A DNA stretch of 64,000 nucleotides, from assembly GCA_034428435.1 (NCBI GenBank), contig DAOUHY010000366.1:32658-96657 (forward strand). Direction: 5' to 3'. The first letter of the stretch is position 1. Every line of letters starts with the position of its first letter. The translations under genes and the position numbers were made by a program. The notes beneath the pieces are model-generated. The model did no database searches. It saw only the letters and a list, made by a program, of their open reading frames with translations, and had not been told where the DNA came from. The DNA is from Bin5 sp034428435. Lineage in GTDB: Bacteria; Chloroflexota; Anaerolineae; Caldilineales; Caldilineaceae. Of this stretch, positions 46,673 to 56,294 are shown one piece after another.

Positions 46673-47806
46673 ATGAAGCTGGCCGACAACGCCACCATAA
46701 TGGGAACTGCTGAAGATCCTGCAATCCAGCCGAATTCAGAAGCGGCGGAGGCATCAGGCGGACTAGCGCCCCCTGCGTCGATCACGACGGACGTCTTGCC
46801 TGCGGACTCGGCCACCGACCTGGAGGTGCCGGCCCTGCCGACGGAGTTGCTCCTTGAGATGTATCGCAAGGCATTGGCGATCCGGCTAATGGAAGAGGCG
46901 CTTCTGGCTGCTGCCGAAGAGGGGCAGATCGGGGGCGCGATGCACACGGCGATCGGCCATGAGGCCAATGCCGTTGGCGCCGCCTATGCGTTGCAGCAAG
47001 GAGACTATGTTACGTGCACCTATCGCGGCCACCATCATGGACTGGCGTGGGGCATGGATCCGGGGCGGGCCATTGCAGAAGTTATGGGCCGCAGCGACGG
47101 CTTTGCCAAGGGCAAGGGCGGCTCGATGCACTTTGTATCGCCTGAAAGCGGCATGATGGGAGCTAACGGCATCGTCGCCGCGCAGGTTCCCCACGCCGCG
47201 GGCCTGGCCCTGGCGAGCCAACTGCGCGGCGAAGAAAGGGTTGCGATTACGTTTTTCGGTGACGGCGCGCTGTTCCAAGGGGTGATGCACGAGACGTTCA
47301 ACATTGCAGCCAAATGGAAACTGCCGCTCATCTTCTACTGTGAGAACAACCGATACTCGGAGATGACGCCGATCTGGCGCACCTCTTCGATCGAAGATAT
47401 CTTTCTGTTTCCCCGTGCCTACGGCATGGCGACGATGCAGATCGACGGCAATGACGTGGAGGCGGTCCACGCGGCAGTGACTCGGGCTGCAGAGCGGGCC
47501 AGGTCCGGCTTGGGCCCCACTTTCATCGAGGGCATCACGTACCGCCTGGCCGGACACATGGCCGGGGACCTGGAGACCTACCGCCCGCCGGAGGAGGTGG
47601 AGAAGCAGAAGGCATACGAACCGCTGGTTGTATTGCGGAGTAAGCTCTTGAATAAAGGCGTAGACGAAGCAACCATTGCCAGCATTGATGAGGAAGTCGA
47701 AAACATGATTGACGAGGCTGTAGCTTTTGCAGAAGAGAGCCCGTGGCCAGACGCCGCCGAGGCGTATCGAGATGTTTATGTTGACGCCGCCTTCAGAGAC
47801 GCTTGA
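46673..47806 (+). CDS. pdhA: pyruvate dehydrogenase E1 alpha subunit
   Basis: 377 aa. TPP motif GDGALFQGVMHETFNIAAKW...CENNRY is intact, and YRGHHHGLAWG with GRSDGFAKGKGGSMH matches acetoin/pyruvate dehydrogenase E1 alpha. A 60-residue Ala/Pro-rich N-terminal extension precedes the conserved core. ATG 46673 with AGGAAAG about 7 nt upstream is preferred over ATG 46622. First gene of an E1alpha-E1beta-E2 run. Oxidatively decarboxylates pyruvate (or a related 2-oxoacid such as acetoin) onto E2 lipoyl groups. Confidence 0.92.
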   Translation: MKLADNATIMGTAEDPAIQPNSEAAEASGGLAPPASITTDVLPADSATDLEVPALPTELLLEMYRKALAIRLMEEALLAAAEEGQIGGAMHTAIGHEANAVGAAYALQQGDYVTCTYRGHHHGLAWGMDPGRAIAEVMGRSDGFAKGKGGSMHFVSPESGMMGANGIVAAQVPHAAGLALASQLRGEERVAITFFGDGALFQGVMHETFNIAAKWKLPLIFYCENNRYSEMTPIWRTSSIEDIFLFPRAYGMATMQIDGNDVEAVHAAVTRAAERARSGLGPTFIEGITYRLAGHMAGDLETYRPPEEVEKQKAYEPLVVLRSKLLNKGVDEATIASIDEEVENMIDEAVAFAEESPWPDAAEAYRDVYVDAAFRDA

Positions 47807-47864
47807 TGACTGAGTCGTTCTGAACGCCGGTGATACGGGCAAGCGCGACGGGAACGAGAGACCA

Positions 47865-48857
47865 ATGTCTATACGAAGAACCACCTATATTCAGGCGATA
47901 AACGAAGCGCTGAGAGAAGAGATGCAGCGTGACGAGAATGTCTTCCTTATTGGCGAGGACATCGGCCACTACGGCGGGTTGTTCCGTGTCACTCGCAACC
48001 TGCTTGACGAATTTGGCGACAGGAGGGTACTCGACACGCCCATCAGCGAGCAGGCTTTCATGGGCATGGCATTTGGCGCGGCAACAGTGGGTATGCGGCC
48101 TGTCGTCGAGCTGATGTATATGGATTTCACGCTGGTAGCCGCCGACCAGATCTTCAACCAGATTGCAAAATACCGCTACATGACGGGAGGTCTGCTGAAA
48201 GTTCCCGTGGTGATACGGGGCCAGCAAGGCGGCGGCAAACACTACGGTTCCCAGCACAGCCAGTCAGTTGACAGCCTTTACGCCCACTTTCCCGGCATCA
48301 GGGTTGTCGCGCCGGCAACGCCTTACGATGCCAAGGGCCTTCTCAAGACTGCCATTCGCGACGACAATCCAGTTGCCTTCCTCGAGCACAAAATGCTCTA
48401 CTTCACTCGTGGAGAGGCACCGCCGCCAGACGAGGAGTACCTGCTTCCCATAGGTAAAGCGGACGTTAAGCGCGTTGGCACCGACGTGACGATAGCGACT
48501 TTCAGCTACTGCCTGCACCAAGCCCTTGAGGCGGCGGAGACACTTGCGGAACAGCACGGGGTCAGTTGCGAGGTTGTGGACTTGCGCACCGTCGAACCGC
48601 TGGACACAGAAACGGTCTGGGAGTCGGTAGCTAAGACGGGACGCTTGCTGGCAGTTCACGAGTCCTATGCGAATTGCGGTGTGGGGGCAGAGCTTGTTGC
48701 ACGTGCCTACGAGGAGGCCCCCTACCTGCTGCAGGCGCCGGCCCGCAGGCTGGGAATGGCACCGGTTTCGATACCGGTCTCACGCGTGCTTGAGGCGGAG
48801 GTCCTGCCCTGGAAGGAAGAGATCGTCGCCACTGTGCTGGATATGAAGGGGCGGTAG
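47865..48857 (+). CDS. pdhB: pyruvate dehydrogenase E1 beta subunit
   Basis: 330 aa transketolase-like partner of the upstream alpha chain. Conserved GEDIGHYGG, RVLDTPISEQAFMGMAFGA, and HSQSVDSLYAHFPGIRVVAPATPYDAKGLL segments are typical. The lysine and aromatic residues lining the TPP pocket are in the family pattern. Spaced 58 bp after pdhA and 12 bp before the E2 gene, a tight operon. No E3 (lipoamide dehydrogenase) gene follows. Confidence 0.93.
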   Translation: MSIRRTTYIQAINEALREEMQRDENVFLIGEDIGHYGGLFRVTRNLLDEFGDRRVLDTPISEQAFMGMAFGAATVGMRPVVELMYMDFTLVAADQIFNQIAKYRYMTGGLLKVPVVIRGQQGGGKHYGSQHSQSVDSLYAHFPGIRVVAPATPYDAKGLLKTAIRDDNPVAFLEHKMLYFTRGEAPPPDEEYLLPIGKADVKRVGTDVTIATFSYCLHQALEAAETLAEQHGVSCEVVDLRTVEPLDTETVWESVAKTGRLLAVHESYANCGVGAELVARAYEEAPYLLQAPARRLGMAPVSIPVSRVLEAEVLPWKEEIVATVLDMKGR

Positions 48858-48869
48858 AAAGGTAGATTC

Positions 48870-50441
48870 ATGGCAACGGAAGTAACACTTCCCGAGTTGG
48901 GAGAGGAAGTCGAGGACGTTACGATTAGCCGCTGGCTCGTGAAGGAAGGTCAGCAGATCAATGCGGGCGACCCACTTCTGGAGATAGCAACCGACAAAGT
49001 GGACACTGAAGTACCGGCTCCTGCGAGCGGGACGCTGCTTTCAATTCGCTTCGGTGAGGGAGAGATCGTCGACGTGGACGCGGTGATTGCAGTGATTGGA
49101 GAGGCGACGGAGGAGATTGCCCCGTCGCCGGCTGGCACCGCAACCACTGATGACGAATCAGACCAACCGTTCCCTATAGTCAAGGCAGGGGAACCTTCAG
49201 TTTCGATTAAGGAGGACATCGAAGATGCCCAAAGCAGGGAAGTAAGAGCCACTCCCGTAGCCAGAAGGATCGCAGCCGAGGCGGGCATTGCCCTTTCTGT
49301 GGTTCCCGGACGTGATGGAGAGCAGCTGACAAAGGGGGACGTTGAGGCATATTTGGAGGAGATGAGAAGGGCAGGCAGCCCGGGGCAGGATGTTGGGCGG
49401 GGAGAAGGGGCAGAAACTCCAGGCGAGGAAACATCTCTCGACGATTCGGTCGTCCCGCTTGCGGTTCGGCGTCTGGCCGCGACCTATGACATCGACATGC
49501 GAGAGGCATCAGGTGGTCGGCCGCTCGGCACACTGACTCGGCAGAAGCTGATCGAATTCGCGCGCGAGCAAATGGGGTTAACTCATCTGACCGCGGCGGC
49601 AATCGACCATGTTCCCGCAAAAGCCGGCGCGTCCAGAGAGGGGCAAAATACTGATTCGAAGCCAGCGGCGGTGGACAGTGCGGCAGGCGAGCAGAAGGAC
49701 AAGGGTGAAACGCTGATACCCCACAGCCGTATGCGCCAGATCATCGCCAGAAACATGGTGCGGAGCGCGTTTACTGCACCCCACGTAACCACTGTACATA
49801 GTGTGGATATGGGTAGTGTGACCGGCCACTACCAGGCGCATAAGGCGGCTTTCGCCCAAGAGGGGGTACGGCTGACTTTGACTGCATACATCGTGGCGGC
49901 CGTCGTGGAGGGTTTGCGGACGGTGCCGGCAGCCAATGCGGAGTGGACGGAAGAGGGGCTGAAACTCAAGCATTTTTACAACATCGGCATGGCTGTCGCT
50001 CTTCCGGCTGACGCCACCGGGGTTGGCGGGCTGATTGTTCCCGTCATTCACGATGCCGGTGACATGAATCTGATGGGAATTGCGCGCCAGGTAGCCGACC
50101 TAGCGACGCGTGCGCGGGAGAATAACCTCAAGCCCGCCGACACACAAGGAGGCACATTTACGCTGACGAACTATGGAACTTCGGGGAGTCTTTTCCAGAC
50201 ACCGGTGATCCTGCAACCACAGGTTGCCATACTGGGGACGGGAGTGATAGAGAAGCGGCCGGTGGTCGTCAGTACCGGCAAGCCTTATGAAGCCAGTGTG
50301 GAGGACTACCTGGCATTTCGACCGATGATGGACCTGGCCTTGAGTTACGACCATCGCGTCCTGGACGGGGCGAGCGCTGATGCCTTTTGCGGGGCTGTAA
50401 AACGTGAACTGGAGGGGTGGGCGGATTCGAATTCGCTCTGA
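48870..50441 (+). CDS. pdhC: dihydrolipoamide acyltransferase (E2)
   Basis: 523 aa. One lipoyl domain with Lys43 (EIATDKVDTE), then two peripheral-subunit-binding-like segments (VRATPVARRIAAEAG... around 120-160, and VPLAVRRLAATYDID... around 195-235), flanked by Glu/Pro/Ala-rich linkers, and a C-terminal catalytic domain with His495 in SYDHRVLDG. Having two binding segments is less common than one. It transfers the acetyl group to CoA and forms the core of the complex. Confidence 0.93.
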   Translation: MATEVTLPELGEEVEDVTISRWLVKEGQQINAGDPLLEIATDKVDTEVPAPASGTLLSIRFGEGEIVDVDAVIAVIGEATEEIAPSPAGTATTDDESDQPFPIVKAGEPSVSIKEDIEDAQSREVRATPVARRIAAEAGIALSVVPGRDGEQLTKGDVEAYLEEMRRAGSPGQDVGRGEGAETPGEETSLDDSVVPLAVRRLAATYDIDMREASGGRPLGTLTRQKLIEFAREQMGLTHLTAAAIDHVPAKAGASREGQNTDSKPAAVDSAAGEQKDKGETLIPHSRMRQIIARNMVRSAFTAPHVTTVHSVDMGSVTGHYQAHKAAFAQEGVRLTLTAYIVAAVVEGLRTVPAANAEWTEEGLKLKHFYNIGMAVALPADATGVGGLIVPVIHDAGDMNLMGIARQVADLATRARENNLKPADTQGGTFTLTNYGTSGSLFQTPVILQPQVAILGTGVIEKRPVVVSTGKPYEASVEDYLAFRPMMDLALSYDHRVLDGASADAFCGAVKRELEGWADSNSL

Positions 50442-50531
50442 GTAGTCCTTGTACAACTCGCACAGCGCACAGCTGCGGTGAAGGTTGGTCTATCGGGAAG
50501 AAGAGTGGAGGTAAACGAAGCTAATGCCGAA

Positions 50532-52853
50532 TCAGTTCTGACGCAGCAGGAGTTGATCGGCAAGTTCCAAGAGCAGGGAACGACCGGTTGGTTCACCCAG
50601 GGCCTGACGAAGGGCCTGCATACCATCGTTGTGGTACTTGAGTACTTGAGCTTGCGACCAGCGCTTTGCGCCAGTTTCATCCAGCAGCTCGATCGCCTCC
50701 TGCAGGTTCTCCTCGGTTATGCCCCGGCGCCAAAGGAATCCAAGACCTTTCCCTTCGTTTGATTGCTCCAATGCATAAAGTAACGGAAGACTTTTTTTGC
50801 GTCGGAGGATGTCATTGCCTGCCGGCTTGCCCGTTACTTTCGGATCGCCCCAGATTCCCAGAATGTCATCTTGAATCTGAAACGCCAGTCCCATGCTATA
50901 GCCAAATCGGTACATACATCTGATCACAGCATTTTCGGCGCCGCCGAACAGTGCCCCTAGCGCGGTCGACCCTGCGATCAAGGCCGCTGTTTTGCCCCCG
51001 ATCATGTGCAGATATTCGGCGACGGAAACATCTTCGCGCTCCTCAAAGCTGAGGTCAAGATGCTGGCCTTCCGTCAGTTTTATGCAGATCTCGGTAAACT
51101 GGCCGACAGCTGCGAGTGAGCGACCGTTCGCTCCTGATGATACCGGGATTCCGACAGCAGAACCGGTCGTAGCCGACGGTAACAGGGCGGAAAAGGCGAG
51201 GGCGAACATGCCGTCGCCAACATTTATGGCCTGGGGCACGCCCCACAGCGCCCACAGGGTGGGTCGGTGCCGGCGGGTCTCGTCGCCATCCTCAATGTCA
51301 TCATGGACAAGCGAAAAGTTATGCAGGATTTCGATTGCCGCGGCCGCTGGCAGGGCCTCGGCAGGATTGCCTCCGACTGACTGACAAGCCAACAGGCAGA
51401 GTAGCGGTCGGACTCGCTTTCCTGCGGCAAAGGAGTCGGGGCGAAGCAGTTCATCGGCCCACCCCATGTGGTAGTGCATCATGGCATAGTGGTTCGCCTG
51501 CATAGGATGCGTGCTGGCAAGAACGGACCGCATTTCTTCTTCAAGGCGCGGCAGCCACCGAGAGGCGAAGTCCTCCAGTGACCCCTTCTTCGACTCAGTG
51601 GAGATCGCCGAAGGGGAACCGAGTTTTCTGCCGCCGGACGAATCCGTTTCCAACCCAGCCTCCGATTCGTCAGGTTGGGTGACCGCGGCAGGGTCGTCTG
51701 AACCGAGGTCTTTCCCGGCGAAGAATCGTTCGTGCTTTTTGTCCTCTTTCCCGTCTTGCAATCGAGAATCCTGTCGCGTTCGTGTTGCAGAGTGTGTCGG
51801 CCCTGGAGTCAGATCGTTCGTGCTCACAAGGACGCCGGGCTTCCGCAGCTCTTGGTTGTTGCGGGAGCCGCTGGCGAACATGGCGATGCGCAGCTCCTCG
51901 ACAAGGATGTCGATCTCTTCTTCAACCGCTGCGGATGATTCTACGGCTCGTTTGAGAAACGGAGCAGCCAAGCCTACAAGATCTGCGCCAAGTGCTACAG
52001 CCTTGGCGATGTCCTGGCCGCTGCGAATGCCTCCGCTGGCAAAGACAGGCAGGTCGGGCCGGCCGGCTTCTGTTCGGGCTGCGCAGACATAGGAAAGACT
52101 GGTGACAGTGGGGATGCCCCACTCACGATAGGCTGCAGCCAGCCGTCGATGGCGTTCGGTCGGTGCGCGGTGCTTTTCGACCTCGCTCCAAGAGGTACCG
52201 CCGACGCCTGCCACGTCAATGGCGCTTATGCCGGCGCCGATGAGACGTCGTGCGGCCTGCCTGCTGATTCCCCAGCCGACTTCCTTGGCAATGACAGGGA
52301 CCCCGATCTGATTGCAGACCTCTTCGATTCTTGACAGCAGGTCGCCCCAGCGGATATCGCCTTCAGGTTGCAGGACCTCTTGCAAGGGGTTCAGATGCAG
52401 GATCAGGGCGTCCGCCTCGATCATGTCTACGGCGCGCCGGCAGTGTTCGACCGTGTAGCCATAGTTGAGTTGAACTGCGCCCAAGTTGGCAAAGACCAGT
52501 GCGTCAGGCGCATACTTGCGCACGGAAAATGAGTCCTCGGCCTTGCTTTCCTCCAGCGCGGCGCGCTGGCTTCCGACGCCCATAGCCAGACCTTTCGCCT
52601 GTACAGCTTCCGCAAGGCGCCGGTTGACAAGTCCCGCCTGCGGTGTGCCGCCGGTCATTGAACTGACCAGGATCGGTGCACAGAGTCGTTTGCGAAACAG
52701 AACGACTCTGGGGTCGACCGCTGCGAGATCGATCTCAGGCAAGGCCTGGTGTATGAAGTGGTAGCGCTCGAAACCTGTTGTCAACTGCCGGAAGCCGACA
52801 TCTTCATCCAGGTTTATGCGTATGTGGTCGTCTTTTCTGCCGGCTGTTGACAA
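50532..52853 (-). CDS. type II isopentenyl-diphosphate isomerase fused to polyprenyl diphosphate synthase
   Basis: 773 aa in one frame. Residues 1-335 are IDI-2: KDDHIRI (8-14), SSMTGG (64-69), HLNPLQE (153-159), KEVGWGIS (190-197), GVGGTSW (216-222) and SGGIRSG (273-279), i.e. the FMN and substrate motifs. After an acidic linker (about 340-425) comes a trans-prenyltransferase: first aspartate motif VHDDIED (516-522), second motif QIQDDILG near 655. TTG start with GGGAGGGC about 5 nt upstream. The isomerase makes the allylic DMAPP which the synthase elongates to GPP/FPP/GGPP. Both halves look catalytically complete. Confidence 0.92.
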   Translation of the reverse strand: MSTAGRKDDHIRINLDEDVGFRQLTTGFERYHFIHQALPEIDLAAVDPRVVLFRKRLCAPILVSSMTGGTPQAGLVNRRLAEAVQAKGLAMGVGSQRAALEESKAEDSFSVRKYAPDALVFANLGAVQLNYGYTVEHCRRAVDMIEADALILHLNPLQEVLQPEGDIRWGDLLSRIEEVCNQIGVPVIAKEVGWGISRQAARRLIGAGISAIDVAGVGGTSWSEVEKHRAPTERHRRLAAAYREWGIPTVTSLSYVCAARTEAGRPDLPVFASGGIRSGQDIAKAVALGADLVGLAAPFLKRAVESSAAVEEEIDILVEELRIAMFASGSRNNQELRKPGVLVSTNDLTPGPTHSATRTRQDSRLQDGKEDKKHERFFAGKDLGSDDPAAVTQPDESEAGLETDSSGGRKLGSPSAISTESKKGSLEDFASRWLPRLEEEMRSVLASTHPMQANHYAMMHYHMGWADELLRPDSFAAGKRVRPLLCLLACQSVGGNPAEALPAAAAIEILHNFSLVHDDIEDGDETRRHRPTLWALWGVPQAINVGDGMFALAFSALLPSATTGSAVGIPVSSGANGRSLAAVGQFTEICIKLTEGQHLDLSFEEREDVSVAEYLHMIGGKTAALIAGSTALGALFGGAENAVIRCMYRFGYSMGLAFQIQDDILGIWGDPKVTGKPAGNDILRRKKSLPLLYALEQSNEGKGLGFLWRRGITEENLQEAIELLDETGAKRWSQAQVLKYHNDGMQALRQALGEPTGRSLLLELADQLLLRQN

Positions 52854-53159
52854 TCAAGCCCTCCCACTGACTGCTGCGTGAATGAGAGAGGGCAACCAAG
52901 TTGCCCCCAGGTCTACGCGTAGATAGTTCTGCAAGGTGAGATGCATTTGTCTGCGGCCCAGGGCAAGGGGGCGTCTTTGGGCCCGCATTCGGGACGAGTG
53001 AAGGTCTGAATTTGCCGTCTCGGAATCGGGTCTGGCAGCTACTTTCTGAATTCGCCGCGAAAATCGTAACTCTCTTTCGATTCTAGTGTTATATGATTTA
53101 TAATGCAAGACATTCGCATTAAATTCTGAACACGTATATCGACCAAAGGGGGTACGAGA
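52854..53159. other. divergent intergenic region before acpP
   Basis: Holds a GGGCAAC/GTTGCCC stem (52892-52898 with 52902-52908, loop CAA) close to the isomerase start, the acpP promoter (53076-53104), and nothing else that I recognise. Confidence 0.55.
53076..53104 (+). promoter_or_regulatory. acpP promoter
   Basis: TTCGAT (53076-53081), 17-base spacer, consensus TATAAT (53099-53104); predicted leader about 50 nt to the ATG at 53160, which has AGGGGG upstream. Confidence 0.6.
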
Positions 53160-53396
53160 ATGTCAACAACTTTTGAGCAGGTGCGCGACATTATAGTGGA
53201 TCAGTTAGATGTTGATCCCGATGAAGTTACTGAAAATGCCAAGTTCAAAGAGGATTTGGATGCCGACAGTTTGGACCTGGTTGAGTTGATAATGTCTTTC
53301 GAAGAGGAGTTTGGCGGCGAAATCAGCGACGAACAAGCCCAGGAGATCGAGACGGTCGGCGATGTAGTAAGGCATCTCGAGGCCCAAGCAGTCTAA
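53160..53396 (+). CDS. acpP: acyl carrier protein
   Basis: 78 aa acidic four-helix protein. The phosphopantetheine attachment site is Ser37 in DLDADSLDLVELIM, and the C-terminal EAQAQAQETVGDVVRH-like helix (here EQAQEIETVGDVVRHLE) is present. It carries growing acyl chains in type II fatty acid synthesis. AAAGGGGG is the ribosome site. It has its own promoter and a strong terminator, so it is probably transcribed alone at high level. Confidence 0.96.
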   Translation: MSTTFEQVRDIIVDQLDVDPDEVTENAKFKEDLDADSLDLVELIMSFEEEFGGEISDEQAQEIETVGDVVRHLEAQAV

Positions 53397-53425
53397 ATTG
53401 CCTGCCGGAACACAGTCTGTTTTTC

Positions 53426-53457
53426 AAAGCGAGTTGTGTATGCAACTCGCTTTTTCT
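53426..53457 (+). terminator. intrinsic terminator after acpP
   Basis: AAAGCGAGTTG (53426-53436) pairs perfectly with CAACTCGCTTT (53443-53453) around a 6-base loop, followed by more T residues. 30 bp after the acpP stop. Confidence 0.9.
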
Positions 53458-53489
53458 ATTGGCAGAGATGGGTACACAAGGGGTAATCT

Positions 53490-54170
53490 GTGGCGGCGTA
53501 CTCTTCAAGTCAAAGGGAAAATGCGACATTACTGATCTTGGCCGGTGGGAGCAGTCGTCGTATGGGCACAGACAAACTCTTGCTGCCGACACCTCCAAAG
53601 GAGATACCTCTGGTCCGGCACGTGGCCGAGCGGCTCCTGCCGCTCGCGGCAAACGTGATTGTCATTGCAAATGACCCGGGAGTCTGTGCTGCTGTAAAAG
53701 GTCTGGCTCAGGAGACGGGCCGCCACGGCCAGGATGGGATGCATTCTCGCACTGTCGTCAGCTGCCTGCAAGACGATACGCCGGGAGAGGGCCCCCTTGG
53801 CGGGCTTGCGACCGGTCTGCGGCGGATCGACGGTTGGGCGTTGACGGTGGCCGGTGACATGCCGTTTATTTCGGCGGCATGTTGCCGGTTTCTGATTGAC
53901 AGAACAGGCATGGACTGCGATGTGGTTGTACCGGTAGTTGATGGGCAGTCCCAGCCGCTGCATGCGGTGTACAGCCGGCGCTGCCTGCCTTCAATCGAAA
54001 AGGCGATAGCGGCGGGTAAGCGCCGCATGGACAGCTTCTGGAACGAGGTACGTGTACGCGTGATTCCAGCCGAACAGCTACGTGCCTTCGATCCCGACCT
54101 ACTTACGTTCACCAACGTAAACACACCGGCTGAATGGAAAGAGGCTCGTGCTCTGCTTTCTCAAGGGTGA
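53490..54170 (+). CDS. MobA-like nucleotidyltransferase (molybdenum cofactor guanylyltransferase)
   Basis: 226 aa, GTG start with AAGGGG 7 nt upstream. Nucleotide-binding LILAGGSSRRMGTDK near the N-terminus, GEGPLGGLATGL and VAGDMPFISAACC in the middle, and SQPLHAVYSRRCLPSIEKAI with TFTNVNTPAEW at the end are the MobA pattern; enzymes attach GMP to molybdopterin. A related MobA-like family (CTP-type, MocA) differs in the first motif. The acpP terminator separates it from acpP. Confidence 0.85.
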   Translation: MAAYSSSQRENATLLILAGGSSRRMGTDKLLLPTPPKEIPLVRHVAERLLPLAANVIVIANDPGVCAAVKGLAQETGRHGQDGMHSRTVVSCLQDDTPGEGPLGGLATGLRRIDGWALTVAGDMPFISAACCRFLIDRTGMDCDVVVPVVDGQSQPLHAVYSRRCLPSIEKAIAAGKRRMDSFWNEVRVRVIPAEQLRAFDPDLLTFTNVNTPAEWKEARALLSQG

Positions 54171-54300
54171 CCACCAGGTGTTAGAATGGGGCCAGCCTGT
54201 CAAGGAACAGTGCTGAGATAGCTATTGATGGCGGAAAAGCGTAGGGTCGAAGAAAGTGTTTGCAGGGGAGGATTGATCCCTTTTATGGCCTCCAGTATCA

Positions 54301-56205
54301 GTGAAAGCGTCAAATTCCGAAATGGTTAAGAACCGCCGACGCTCGGCGCAACAAAGAAGGACCGAATCCAGCGGGCAAGGCCGACGCCAGCCGGTGGAGG
54401 AAGGCGCGATCGTCAAAGACTGGGGGGGCCGCCTTCCCGTCGCATTGACCTTTCCCAACAGCTACTACGTTGGCATGAGCAGTTTGGCATTTCAATTGCT
54501 CTATAGGTGGTTAAACGCGGAACAGGATGTAGTCTGTGAGCGGATTTTCTGGCAGAAGGGTGCGGCCTCGGCGGGCCAGCCATTGCTGTCGCTAGAGAGC
54601 GGGCGTCCGGCAGACGAATTTGGCATTTGGGCGTTTACAATTTCCTGGGAGATGGACTACTTCAACGTAGTCGAATTGCTGCGCCAGGCCGGGATCCCGC
54701 CCCTGGCACAGGAACGCCTCCAGAGCAGCCGCTGGGACGGGTCGCCCTGGCCACTCATCATAGGCGGCGGGCCCGGAATTACGATGAACCCGGAGCCGAT
54801 GGCGCCCTTCTTCGATGCCGTTCTCATCGGTGAAGGCGAGGAGGCCGTACCCCAGTTCATTGAGATCTGCCGCGATGCGCTGCACGGGGACCGGGAGGCG
54901 CTCCTGCAGAGGCTCGATCATCAACCAGGATTCTACGTCCCTCATCTTCGTCCTTCGAATCGCGACCACGCAGACTTTCGGCCGGTTGAACGGCTGTGGG
55001 TACGGGAGCTGCCCGAGTACGAGACGCAGTCGGTTCTCTACACGCCGGATACGGAGTTCAGCGGCATGCACCTGATGGAGATCGCGCGCGGCTGCGGGCG
55101 CGGGTGCCGCTTCTGTCTGGCGGGGTACGTCTACCGACCGCCGCGCGAACAGCCGCTGGAGACGCTGTTAGGCTGGGCCCAAACGGCGATGGCCAAGGGG
55201 CGCGACCGTATTGGCCTTGTCAGCGCCGCGGTCAGCGACCACACGCAGATAGATGAACTTGCGAGCGAACTTGCGGACATGGGGGCATCGATCAGCGCCA
55301 GCTCGATGCGGATGGATCCGATCAGCGTTCCTTTGATCCGGGCGATGGCAGAGGGGGGGACGCAGACGCTGACGGTAGCGCCTGAGGCGGGCAGCGAACG
55401 TCTGCGAAACGTGATCAACAAGACCCAGACCGAAGAGCAGATGATGCGGGCCGTGAGCCTAGCTGCAGAACTGGATTTTCCCCAACTCAAGCTCTATTTC
55501 ATGACCGGGCACCCAACCGAGACTGACGAAGACATACAGGAGCTAATCGACTTCACGCTGAAGGCGCGACAGATGTTCAGGCGGCGGCTGGCGATCAATG
55601 CCACACCGTTCGTGCCCAAGGCGCATACGCCTTTCCAATGGGAAGCAATGATGCCGGCGGCCGAGTTGAAAAGGCGTCAGCGCACGATCAACAAGGCGCT
55701 GGCGCGGCACGGTGTTGAAGTGCGTGCAGACTCGCCGGAATGGGCTGAGGTGCAGGCTGTGTTGAGCCGGGGAGACCGCGCGCTGGCCGACGTGCTTCTT
55801 GCGATTCCACCGGGCCAGCTGAACACGCGACTTTTCTTCCGAACCATGGAGAAACTCGGGCTGGAGAAGGAACATTACCTGGGGCAATGGGAAACGGGCA
55901 GCCCTCTTCCGTGGGATATCGTGCAGAGCGGCGTGAGCGAGAGCTACTTCAATTACGAGTTTCGATTGGCAACGCAGGAGCGCACAGGCCTTTCGTGCCC
56001 GCCCGACACGGCTGGCTGCCTCACCTGCCAGGCGTGTGACGACGACTGGGCATTTCGTTTTGGCGCCAGCGAAAACCGCCCGATCAAGACAACGAAAGGC
56101 GGGGCGTGGAGGGCCCAGGACTGGCTGCCCTGGACGAAGCTAAAGGCCCAACAACACGAAACCAGCCTGGGTAATGTCACGATTGAACCGATTCCTCTGG
56201 AATGA
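54301..56205 (+). CDS. B12-binding-type radical SAM protein, TIGR03960-like
   Basis: 634 aa. The N-terminal part (GRLPVALTFPNSYYVGMSSLAFQLLYR... and PLIIGGGPGITMNPEP) is a cobalamin-binding-like domain; the radical SAM cluster motif is CGRGCRFC (around residues 264-271). SERLRNVINKTQTEEQM and LKLYFMTGHPTETDEDI are typical. A Cys-rich tail (TAGCLTCQACDDD) follows. Start is GTG 54301 or ATG 54322; neither has a strong ribosome site. TIGR03960 genes often adjoin a DUF2344 gene, which I do not see here. Function of the family is unknown. Confidence 0.85.
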   Translation: MKASNSEMVKNRRRSAQQRRTESSGQGRRQPVEEGAIVKDWGGRLPVALTFPNSYYVGMSSLAFQLLYRWLNAEQDVVCERIFWQKGAASAGQPLLSLESGRPADEFGIWAFTISWEMDYFNVVELLRQAGIPPLAQERLQSSRWDGSPWPLIIGGGPGITMNPEPMAPFFDAVLIGEGEEAVPQFIEICRDALHGDREALLQRLDHQPGFYVPHLRPSNRDHADFRPVERLWVRELPEYETQSVLYTPDTEFSGMHLMEIARGCGRGCRFCLAGYVYRPPREQPLETLLGWAQTAMAKGRDRIGLVSAAVSDHTQIDELASELADMGASISASSMRMDPISVPLIRAMAEGGTQTLTVAPEAGSERLRNVINKTQTEEQMMRAVSLAAELDFPQLKLYFMTGHPTETDEDIQELIDFTLKARQMFRRRLAINATPFVPKAHTPFQWEAMMPAAELKRRQRTINKALARHGVEVRADSPEWAEVQAVLSRGDRALADVLLAIPPGQLNTRLFFRTMEKLGLEKEHYLGQWETGSPLPWDIVQSGVSESYFNYEFRLATQERTGLSCPPDTAGCLTCQACDDDWAFRFGASENRPIKTTKGGAWRAQDWLPWTKLKAQQHETSLGNVTIEPIPLE

Positions 56206-56294
56206 AGTCGGTCCAACAGAAGGCAATCTTCCTCCTAGAAGAGCTGGCGGCGGAGAGTTTCGGGATAGGGCAATAGGGACCAACAGTCAGAAAG

